NCBI RefSeq assembly: GCF_008247605.1
Contig: NZ_CP043420.1
Coordinates: forward strand, 1,240,001 to 1,304,000
Source: Kushneria phosphatilytica
Lineage (GTDB): Bacteria > Pseudomonadota > Gammaproteobacteria > Pseudomonadales > Halomonadaceae
Direction: 5' to 3'
Length of the DNA stretch: 64,000 nucleotides
The stretch's first letter is position 1, and each line of letters opens with the position of its first letter. A program made the translations under genes and the position numbers. Below are positions 9,095 through 16,443 of this stretch, piece after piece. The notes below the pieces were generated by a model. The model was not told where the DNA came from. It saw only the letters and a program-made list of their open reading frames with translations, and ran no database searches.

Positions 9095-9119
9095 AAAAGG
9101 TATTTGAACAATACCTTTT
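9095..9119. promoter_or_regulatory. Probable GntR operator
   Basis: A perfect inverted repeat with 10-bp arms (AAAAGGTATT and AATACCTTTT) around TGAAC lies 11 bp upstream of the chosen GntR start and between the divergent GntR and permease genes. Its position fits an autoregulatory operator. Confidence 0.65.
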
Positions 9120-9350
9120 ACTGTGATTTTCTGATTCCGGTGAGTCGATACTGGTCACGACTCAAAAATTGCCGGGCTGAGTGTGCTCTTCAGGTCCAAA
9201 AGGCCGTTGTAAAACGAGCTCTGCATGACTGATGGCATCAGACCGGACCCGCGCACAGCTTACCAGTATCGAGCGCTACAAGAAGGCCAACGGCTCCCAC
9301 AGGGCCATGTCAGATGTTGGCTAACCGACTAGAACAAAAGGAGATTTCTT

Positions 9351-10697
9351 GTGAGCCACAACACGCTGGAAAGCCTTGGGTATACGCAGGAGCTTTCCCG
9401 AACCCTGAAGCTGAGAGATCTCGTGATCTACGGCCTCATCTTCATTGTGCCCATTGCGCCCTTCGGGATTTTCGGCCACGTGATGAGTGCCAGTGGAGGC
9501 ATGATCGTTACGGCCTACATTATCGGGCTTGTCGGCATGCTGTTCACGGCCATCTGTTATTCCGAAATGGCCAGGGAATTCCCTGTAGCAGGCTCGGTAT
9601 ATTCGTATGTATCACGGGGCAGCAATGGTTTTATCGGCTTCATGGCCGGCTGGGTCATGTTGCTGGATTACATTCTTATTCCGGCGTTGCTGTATGTGGT
9701 GGGTGCATTGGCGATCCATGACATATTTCCTGCGCTATCGCCTTTGATCCTCATTGTGGCGTTTGTCCTGTTCAATACTTATATCAACATCCGCGGGATC
9801 AGTTTTACGGCGGCATTCAACAAATGGATGCTGGTGGCAGAACTTCTTGTGCTCGCCATTTTCCTGATCATGGGGGTCGTCGCGGTCAGCCATCATGTCA
9901 ACGGTGCCGTCTTCTCGGCAGCCCCGGTTTATGATGCTGATAACTTCTCACTCGGCCTGATCATTTCTGCCGTGCCTATCGCTGTTCTGAGTTTTCTGGG
10001 GTTCGATGGCATTTCGACTCTGGCAGAAGAGGCCAGGGGGGGCGGGCGAGCCGTCAGTCGAGCGATCTTCCTGGTCCTTCTGATCATCGGTGGCCTGTTC
10101 ATCGCCCAGACCTGGATCGCGGCGCTGATTCAGCCGGATCCTGCAAAATTCGAGAATCTTGATACCGCCTTCTATGAAACGGCGCGTATCGCAGGCGGTG
10201 GTTGGCTGGCTACTCTGACTGCGGCCACCACGGCGATTGCCTGGGGCATTGCCGATTCCCTGGTCGCACAAATCGCGACAGCCCGTATCCTCTACAGCAT
10301 GGGGCGTGATCGACTGTTGCCGGAACCGCTTTCACGTGTGCATTCGCGATTCAAAACGCCTTATATCAGTACGCTGCTTGTTGGAGCGGTATCCATCGTG
10401 GTCGGGATGGCCTTCATGAATTATCTCGCCCTGCTCACGTCAATCGTGACCATCGGGGCGCTGACCGCCTTCATGGTGCTCAATATCAGCACCCTTTACT
10501 ATTTCGTGTTTAAAAAGAAGTCCGCCAACGTATTTCTCCATGTCATCTGTCCGCTGCTGGGTCTGGCCGTAGTGGGTTATATCTGGAGTGGCTTCGAGTA
10601 TTACACGATCCTCACGGGCCTTGGATGGACCATCCTGGGCGTGGCCATTTACGCCGTGGCGCAACGTCGCGGCCGGTCTGTCAGCATGGAGATCTAG
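9351..10697 (+). CDS. APC-family amino acid or amine permease
   Basis: This 448-residue membrane protein has about 12 hydrophobic segments and the N-terminal signature of the APC superfamily (LRDLVIYGLIFIVPIAPFGIFG, seen around residues 20-41), closest in feel to putrescine or amino-acid importers of the PuuP group. It begins with GTG after AAGGAGA. The acetamidase/formamidase gene starts one base after its stop, so the two are one operon. It probably imports the amide or a nitrogen compound that yields it. The substrate is not determined. Confidence 0.85.
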   Translation: MSHNTLESLGYTQELSRTLKLRDLVIYGLIFIVPIAPFGIFGHVMSASGGMIVTAYIIGLVGMLFTAICYSEMAREFPVAGSVYSYVSRGSNGFIGFMAGWVMLLDYILIPALLYVVGALAIHDIFPALSPLILIVAFVLFNTYINIRGISFTAAFNKWMLVAELLVLAIFLIMGVVAVSHHVNGAVFSAAPVYDADNFSLGLIISAVPIAVLSFLGFDGISTLAEEARGGGRAVSRAIFLVLLIIGGLFIAQTWIAALIQPDPAKFENLDTAFYETARIAGGGWLATLTAATTAIAWGIADSLVAQIATARILYSMGRDRLLPEPLSRVHSRFKTPYISTLLVGAVSIVVGMAFMNYLALLTSIVTIGALTAFMVLNISTLYYFVFKKKSANVFLHVICPLLGLAVVGYIWSGFEYYTILTGLGWTILGVAIYAVAQRRGRSVSMEI

Positions 10698-10698
10698 G

Positions 10699-11640
10699 AT
10701 GAACTTCAAGACCATTCATGACATTCATCACTGTTTCGATCACGCGCTCCAGCCGGTAGAAACCATCAGCTCGGGCGACACTCGATGTTTTGACATCCAG
10801 GATGCCAGTGGCGGCCTGATCCAAAAGGAGAGTCAGGCCGACATCCTGACTCGCTTGCCTCATGATGCGTTGAACCCGGTCTGTGGTCCTCTGTTTATCG
10901 AGGATGCTGATCCCGGCGATGTCATCGAAATCGAGCTGGAAGATTTCGAACCTGGCGCATGGGGGTGGACCGGCCTTATTCCCGGATTCGGCTTGCTGGC
11001 CGATGATTTCACGCAGCCCTGGCTGAAAATCTCGGAATACGACAGTGAGTCGGTGTACTTTCGCGATGATATCGTGATTCCGTTTCGCCCCTTTGCAGGC
11101 ACCATCGGTCTGGCGCCAGCAGAACCCGGACAACACTCCATTGTGCCGCCTCGTCTGTGTGGCGGTAATCTGGATATTCGTGATCTCGTCAAAGGTTCCA
11201 AACTGTATTTACCCGTTCAGGTCAGGGGCGGATTGCTCAGTATTGGCGATACTCATGCCTGTCAGGGTGATGGAGAAGTCTGTGGCACGGCCGTCGAAAC
11301 CGGTATGAAAGCCACCGCAACAATTCGGTTGCATAAAGGGGACAGGATTCTGGCACCGATGTTTGATATGCCACCTGTCGAGAGGGATCAATCCCTCAAT
11401 GAAGGCTTTATCGTGACCACGGGGGTGGGCGCTGATCTGATGCAGGGCGCTCGGGATGCTGTTCGATTCATGATGGATCGCCTTGTGAAAAAGGCGGGGA
11501 TGGAAGAAGAGATGGCCTATGCACTGTGCAGTGTGGCAGGGCAATTACGCATTAGTGAGATTGTCGACCAGCCAAACTGGGTCGTGTCCTGTTATATGCC
11601 GAAAGCCATCTTCAAATCCACGAGCCTCAAGGCAATCTGA
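10699..11640 (+). CDS. Acetamidase/formamidase family amidohydrolase
   Basis: This 313-residue protein belongs to the FmdA/AmdA family, which hydrolyses short amides to ammonia and the acid. Family-typical stretches are FIEDADPGDVIEIELED, GGNLDIRDLVKGSKLYLPV and SIGDTHACQGDGEVCGTAVE. The ATG lies one base after the permease stop, with GGAG within the permease end. Substrate uptake and hydrolysis are thus encoded together, and the divergent GntR gene probably controls both. The actual amide is unknown. A strong intrinsic terminator follows at 11661. Confidence 0.88.
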   Translation: MNFKTIHDIHHCFDHALQPVETISSGDTRCFDIQDASGGLIQKESQADILTRLPHDALNPVCGPLFIEDADPGDVIEIELEDFEPGAWGWTGLIPGFGLLADDFTQPWLKISEYDSESVYFRDDIVIPFRPFAGTIGLAPAEPGQHSIVPPRLCGGNLDIRDLVKGSKLYLPVQVRGGLLSIGDTHACQGDGEVCGTAVETGMKATATIRLHKGDRILAPMFDMPPVERDQSLNEGFIVTTGVGADLMQGARDAVRFMMDRLVKKAGMEEEMAYALCSVAGQLRISEIVDQPNWVVSCYMPKAIFKSTSLKAI

Positions 11641-11660
11641 GCGGCTTTAATGTCGTCGAT

Positions 11661-11687
11661 GACCGAGCTCCCGGCTCGGTCTTTTTA
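11661..11687 (+). terminator. Intrinsic terminator of the permease-acetamidase operon
   Basis: An 8-bp stem (GACCGAGC / GCTCGGTC) with loop TCCCG is followed by CTTTTTA, 20 bp after the acetamidase stop. Confidence 0.85.
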
Positions 11688-11845
11688 CTCAGTTTTCAGA
11701 GAGCACCTGGTCGAGCGAGCTTTCGAAGCCAATGCCGGAACGCGCATCATGGTTAACTGATCATTTCTTTCAGCGGAAAACGCTGTAATATCAGCCTGAT
11801 GAAGGTGATTTTTATCGGCTTGTCAGAGACCCTCAAAGAGCTTGT

Positions 11846-12763
11846 ATGGAACTGAGGCATTTAAGGTATTACATAGTTGTTGCCGAGCAGCTGCACTTTG
11901 GGCGCGCTGCCAGGCTACTTAATATCTCTCAGCCACCATTGAGCAATCAGATAAAGAATCTTGAAGAAGAAATCGGTGTTCAACTGCTGGTCAGAAATAA
12001 CAAGGAAGTTCGTATAACGCCAGCGGGTCAGTATTTTCTCGAAGCAGCCAGAAAATGCATAGCGGCGCTGGACAAGGAAATTGAATTCACCCAACGAATC
12101 GCACAAGGCAAGGAAGGGACCGTTTCCATAGGTTTTAGTGGCACCATGTCGTTTCATGTGCTCCCGTCTATTGTCAAGGATTTCAAGAAGAATCATCCTG
12201 GCATCGATATACGTCTGCAACAGTTAACTACATACAATCAGATTGTTGGGTTGATTCATGGAACCATTGATATAGGTTTTCTTGTTTCTCCGGTTTCTGA
12301 CCAGCGAATAGATAGTATCACTATACTGGAAGAGCGCTTCGTTGCCTGTCTGCCCAAAAATCATCCACTGGCGACTGGCTGTCAGGTTATTGATGTAAGC
12401 AGACTTGGCAATGAAAACTGGGTCATGACGCCCCGCGAAGCAGGTCACGGTTACTACGATGCAATTCTGACATTGTGCAAGGAGCATGGTTTCAAACCCA
12501 ATGTCATCCAGACAGCTCAGGAACAGCAAACACTGGTAGCACTTGTGGCTGCTGAAATGGGCGTTACATTACTCCCGCAATCTGCAACCTATATAAAAAA
12601 TGACCATGTCGTATACAAGGAAATCGATTCGAACATGAAAAAGATCAGCTCGATGGCCTGGAATCCCGGTTTGTTGACAGATACAGCACGGCTTTTTATT
12701 CATCATGTTGAGGAGAGGATGCAAAAAGGCACGATCCATCAATTGATCGTGCCTGAGTCCTGA
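11846..12763 (+). CDS. LysR-family transcriptional regulator
   Basis: This 305-residue protein starts with a canonical LysR helix-turn-helix (LHFGRAARLLNISQPPLSNQIK, about residues 16-37), of the BenM/CatR-like subgroup that begins MELRHLRYY. The effector-binding domain follows. It is AT-richer than its left neighbours. It is convergent with the M24 peptidase-YfcC operon and is its likely regulator by proximity, although LysR regulators are more often divergent from their targets. Its last 12 codons include the hairpin that terminates the opposite-strand operon. Confidence 0.9.
   Translation: MELRHLRYYIVVAEQLHFGRAARLLNISQPPLSNQIKNLEEEIGVQLLVRNNKEVRITPAGQYFLEAARKCIAALDKEIEFTQRIAQGKEGTVSIGFSGTMSFHVLPSIVKDFKKNHPGIDIRLQQLTTYNQIVGLIHGTIDIGFLVSPVSDQRIDSITILEERFVACLPKNHPLATGCQVIDVSRLGNENWVMTPREAGHGYYDAILTLCKEHGFKPNVIQTAQEQQTLVALVAAEMGVTLLPQSATYIKNDHVVYKEIDSNMKKISSMAWNPGLLTDTARLFIHHVEERMQKGTIHQLIVPES
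12723..12753 (-). terminator. Intrinsic terminator for the M24-YfcC operon, inside the lysR coding end
   Basis: Read on the minus strand, a 9-bp stem (GGCACGATC / GATCGTGCC) with an 8-base loop is followed directly by TTTTT. It lies 17 bp beyond the YfcC stop and inside the last codons of the convergent LysR gene. Confidence 0.8.
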
Positions 12764-12769
12764 ATGCCT

Positions 12770-14185
12770 TTAAAAGGGGCCCAGGTCAATTGCTACTGCA
12801 ATACCCAGTGCCACCGCTCCGATAAGTATCCAGATCAATAGCAAGGGCATCACGAATTTCAGCCACTTGATCCATGGCACACCGCCAATGGCAATACTGG
12901 CCATCAGAATTCCCGAGGTCGGCGTAATAATGTTGGTGAACCCGTCACCAAAGTTATAGGCCAGTACGGCCACCTGTCGGGTCAAGCCGATGGTGTCTGC
13001 CAAAGGCGCCATGACGGGAACAACAATTGCTGCCTGGCCGCTGGCAGAGCTGATAATGATATTGAATGCCAGGTTGAAGACATACATGCCCAGCGCTGCT
13101 AAAACCCCGGGTAACGGTTGGAGCATTATCGCAATCGAGTTGACAATGGTGTCCAGAACATAAGCGTTTTCGAGCACCACGACGATGGATCTGGCAAGAC
13201 CAACAATTAATGCTGCGTACAGCATCCCCTGTGCGCCTTTGATGAATAGGCTTACATACTGGTTTGCCGATATCTTTTCAATCACTGCTGTGCCAAGGCT
13301 GATAACAAGAAATAGTGCAGCCATTTCATGCAATCCCCAGGAAAGATTGAATACCCCTATCACGTAGCCGATCATGCAGAAGGAAAAATAACCCAGTATC
13401 ACCTTGTGCTTGTGGGTGAACTCGCTGGGGATCGCGCTATTATTTTCAACTTCTGCAGGGAAGGGGATATCTCCCAGCACTGACCTGTTCTGGTCTTTTG
13501 AAATTTTTGAAATGTAATAACAAAGATAGGCGATTGTGGCTGTCAGAATGCATAGATAGACGGCGAAGCGAAACCATAAACCGCTGAAGATGGGCAAACC
13601 TGCAATCTCCTGTCCGAATCCGGTGGTAATGGGGTCCAGACCACCAATGGTATAGCCCGCGTAAGCGCCCAGATAAATGATCGCCACACCTGCGACAGCA
13701 TCAAGTTTAAAGGCTCTGGCTATAATGATACCGATCGGGATAAAAGCAATAACAGCCGTTTGCAATGCTCCGATGAAACCGGCTGCCGAAAAAACGATCG
13801 AAACTGCCACAATCAATGCATATTTTTTATCCTGCGTTTTTCTGATCAGTTTCATAATGCCAGCCTGAATGGCACCAGTATGATCGAGGATAGCGAATGC
13901 ACCGCCAATGGTTAATACAAGGAAAATAATATTTGCAGAGTCAATCAACCCGGACTGTATGGACAGGAAAAAGTCGTAGAGTGTTGTCGGACTGGCAGGC
14001 AATGATTCATAACTGCCTGGCACTACCATTGCAGCGCCATTCTCTGTTGTACGCTCGAAGCTGCCTGCTGGAATGATCCAGGTCGCAATTGACGCAATGA
14101 TCAGCATGGCAAACAGGATGACGTACGAGTCCGGTATTTTTTTCTTCTTGTTGAGCGCTGAGGCAGCGGGTTCTGTTTTTTTCAT
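12770..14185 (-). CDS. YfcC-family carrier (DcuC/ArcD-like)
   Basis: This 471-residue protein has roughly 12 membrane segments and family-typical sequences such as the N-terminal IPDSYVILFAMLII, SAAGFIGALQTAVIAFIPIG, SGQAAIVVPVMAPLAD and ITPTSGILMAS. The family is annotated as basic amino acid antiporters or C4-dicarboxylate-type carriers, but members are poorly characterised. The gene starts 54 bp after the M24 peptidase-like gene on the same strand with a GGGAG Shine-Dalgarno, so the two form an operon. It may import the dipeptide or modified amino acid hydrolysed by the partner. Confidence 0.82.
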   Translation of the reverse strand: MKKTEPAASALNKKKKIPDSYVILFAMLIIASIATWIIPAGSFERTTENGAAMVVPGSYESLPASPTTLYDFFLSIQSGLIDSANIIFLVLTIGGAFAILDHTGAIQAGIMKLIRKTQDKKYALIVAVSIVFSAAGFIGALQTAVIAFIPIGIIIARAFKLDAVAGVAIIYLGAYAGYTIGGLDPITTGFGQEIAGLPIFSGLWFRFAVYLCILTATIAYLCYYISKISKDQNRSVLGDIPFPAEVENNSAIPSEFTHKHKVILGYFSFCMIGYVIGVFNLSWGLHEMAALFLVISLGTAVIEKISANQYVSLFIKGAQGMLYAALIVGLARSIVVVLENAYVLDTIVNSIAIMLQPLPGVLAALGMYVFNLAFNIIISSASGQAAIVVPVMAPLADTIGLTRQVAVLAYNFGDGFTNIITPTSGILMASIAIGGVPWIKWLKFVMPLLLIWILIGAVALGIAVAIDLGPF

Positions 14186-14239
14186 TGTGATCTCCCTGGA
14201 TACTACAAGGGTAAGCGCAAGGTCTTACCCTGTCAGTGA

Positions 14240-15421
14240 TTAGCGGATGGTCAGTGACTCAAGATCTCTCGGGAAATAAGTAATCATTTCCATGCCTTTT
14301 TCCGTTATCACGATCGTATCGGAGTGCCGGAAGGCGCCAATCCCTTCCACATACAACCCGGGCTCAACGGAAAAGACCATGCCGGGCTCGAGAAGGGTAT
14401 GATCTCCCAGATCAAAAAATGGCGCCTCATGGTTCAAGAGACCCATGTTATGGCCAGTGTGATGTTTCACATATTGAGTCAGGCCATTGTCCTGAAAATA
14501 TTGCTGGACCTCTTCCTCGACTCTGGAAGCGGGAATACCCGGTTTAATGGCTCTAAACGCAACTTCCTGTGCCTCATGCATATGATTGAAGAACTTTTCC
14601 TGCTCCCTGGTAAATTCTTCAATAAACATGGTGCGCTCAAGCTCGCTTTTGTATCCCCATACGTCACAGGCGGCCTGAGAGACAACATTAAAGCCTTTTT
14701 TGAATACGGCGTTCTGGTTTTGCGAGTGCGGAAAAGCCGAATGTGGCCCAATCTGGCCTCGATAGAATGCATGAGCCGGGGAACCGTAAGGGCGGTATCC
14801 TGCGCCCAGTGTTTCAAACATTGCTCTGGTCGCTTCCTGAGTAGCGCGACCTTCTGCTTCCATTTCCCGGCCACCAGTGTGGGTGTACTTGACCAGCAGG
14901 CTGTGTGCCAGATTACCCCAGCGTGCAGATTCCCTGATGAGCTCGATTTCATTCGGTGATTTGATATAGCGCTGTCTTTCTACAAGCCCCTTGATGGAGC
15001 ACTTGCTGGCAAATGTGATCAACGAAGTGATAAAAGGACCTGCATAGCCCTTGGCCGAACCATAGCCTTCGGCATCAAGACCTACATTCAGAGCGCCAAA
15101 GTTCTTGTCCTGAAGGACGGCCCTGAGATACTCCATCGGGTGAGTAATGCCAGGGTATTCGGGGTAGTCATGGGTCTCGCTTATGACGGCATATTCCTGT
15201 GCGTGCTCCACCTCCATACGAGGTACGAACAAGCTGAAAACACCCCTGGAATCGACTATGAGGGAGATGGGCCTTTCGGAAGGTCGAAAATTGAACCCTG
15301 TCAGATAAAATATATCGGTGACGTTGAAGAGTAGCGCTGCATCACACTGTTGGCTCTGCAAATTCCTGACGAATGTATCTTGTCTGGTTTTGATTTCCGA
15401 GGTTGGGATTTCCAGAATCAT
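14240..15421 (-). CDS. M24-family peptidase-like hydrolase
   Basis: This protein of 393 residues has the creatinase N-domain and the pita-bread C-domain of the M24 family (Xaa-Pro peptidases, creatinase, ectoine hydrolase). HHTGHNMGLLNHEAPF and FSVEPGLYVEG carry the expected His and Glu. Other ligand positions differ: ACDVWGYKSELERT has Glu where the second Asp is usual and no Asp at the usual first position, and RHSDT has Ser where the last Glu is usual. It may use one metal or act on an unusual substrate. The start was set at the ATG with GGAG 8 bp upstream rather than the one eight codons earlier. Confidence 0.82.
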   Translation of the reverse strand: MILEIPTSEIKTRQDTFVRNLQSQQCDAALLFNVTDIFYLTGFNFRPSERPISLIVDSRGVFSLFVPRMEVEHAQEYAVISETHDYPEYPGITHPMEYLRAVLQDKNFGALNVGLDAEGYGSAKGYAGPFITSLITFASKCSIKGLVERQRYIKSPNEIELIRESARWGNLAHSLLVKYTHTGGREMEAEGRATQEATRAMFETLGAGYRPYGSPAHAFYRGQIGPHSAFPHSQNQNAVFKKGFNVVSQAACDVWGYKSELERTMFIEEFTREQEKFFNHMHEAQEVAFRAIKPGIPASRVEEEVQQYFQDNGLTQYVKHHTGHNMGLLNHEAPFFDLGDHTLLEPGMVFSVEPGLYVEGIGAFRHSDTIVITEKGMEMITYFPRDLESLTIR

Positions 15422-15744
15422 GGCGCGAGCTCCAGAATTGAACACTTCTGGAAGCTAACAGCGCTGTTTTGCGAGGGTAAAATACTATATAAATTCTGTT
15501 CGATATCCTGAAAGTATCATCGTTATTGCGTCAGGTTCTCAAACGGTTTTTCTGATCTTCTGTTGTTGAGCATGGCAAAAATTTTCTGCTCAAGAAAAAT
15601 GTGTATCAGGTTTTTCCGGAAAACAGATTTCTTGTTAACTGTGTTTGGTGCCTTTTATTTATCATGTTGTCTTTGGATCTGGGGGCCTGGGGATAGGGAA
15701 ACCCTGTCTGGGAGAGCCTGCTGAGCTTTCTGGTCGGCCATGTT
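15422..15744. other. Upstream region of the M24-YfcC operon
   Basis: No gene is seen. Close to the M24 start there is a 7-bp inverted repeat (TCCAGAA at 15431-15437, TTCTGGA at 15446-15452) and a perfect 12-bp palindrome AACAGCGCTGTT (15457-15468). A TATAGT box lies just beyond on the minus strand. The palindromes are candidate operator or leader elements. No strong terminator was found after kdpE. Confidence 0.45.
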
Positions 15745-16443
15745 TCAAACTTCCAGCAGCCGATAGCCGACACCCGCTTCCGTCTGGATCAGGGTAGGCT
15801 GCTCGGGGTCATCGCCCAGTTTGTAGCGCAGTTTGCTGATGATGATGCGCAGATAGTGCGTATCCCGCTGATGTACGGGCCCCCAGATGTCCTTTAACAG
15901 TTGTGTTTGTGTGATCACCCGTCCCGGATGCTCGGCCAGCATGGCCAGTACCGCATACTCCCGGGGGGTCAGCCTGATGAGTCGACCTGCCAGTGTGACC
16001 TTTCTCATATCGAAATCGATGATCAGCTCACCTGCTTGCAATCGTCTGGGCGCGGATGATTCGCCAGTACTGCTACGCTGCCGCAATACGGCTCTGACCC
16101 GAGCGAGCAGCTCCTGGATACCAAAAGGCTTGGTGATGTAATCATTGGCACCGGCGTCCAGGCAGGCCACCTTTTCGCTTTCCGAATCCCGCACCGACAC
16201 GACGATGACCGGAATCCGGCTCTGCTCGCGGATGGCCTGAAGCACTTCCTGACCCTCGATATCAGGGAGGCCCAAGTCCAGCAGTACCAGGTCCGGTTGG
16301 TCGCTGACAGCCATTAAAAGCCCCTGGCCACCGGTTTCCGCCTCGAGCACTTCGTAGCCTTGCGAACGCAGGCTGATACGCAGAAAGCGTCGAATCGGTA
16401 GCTCATCATCGACGATCAGGATGCGCGCATGGTCAGGGGTCAT
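15745..16443 (-). CDS. kdpE: KdpE response regulator
   Basis: This 232-residue OmpR-type regulator has a receiver domain (phosphoacceptor Asp in DLVLLDLGLPD, about residue 55; Lys in YITKPFG) and a C-terminal winged helix. As the last gene of kdpFABCDE, overlapping kdpD by 11 nt, it is the KdpE partner of the KdpD kinase and activates the operon when potassium is scarce or osmotic stress is high. Confidence 0.95.
   Translation of the reverse strand: MTPDHARILIVDDELPIRRFLRISLRSQGYEVLEAETGGQGLLMAVSDQPDLVLLDLGLPDIEGQEVLQAIREQSRIPVIVVSVRDSESEKVACLDAGANDYITKPFGIQELLARVRAVLRQRSSTGESSAPRRLQAGELIIDFDMRKVTLAGRLIRLTPREYAVLAMLAEHPGRVITQTQLLKDIWGPVHQRDTHYLRIIISKLRYKLGDDPEQPTLIQTEAGVGYRLLEV

Noticed and set aside
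9120..9350. Possible ykkC-type guanidine riboswitch before the permease-acetamidase operon
   Set aside because: The region lacks the conserved motifs I know for this class, and a GntR operator already explains regulation.
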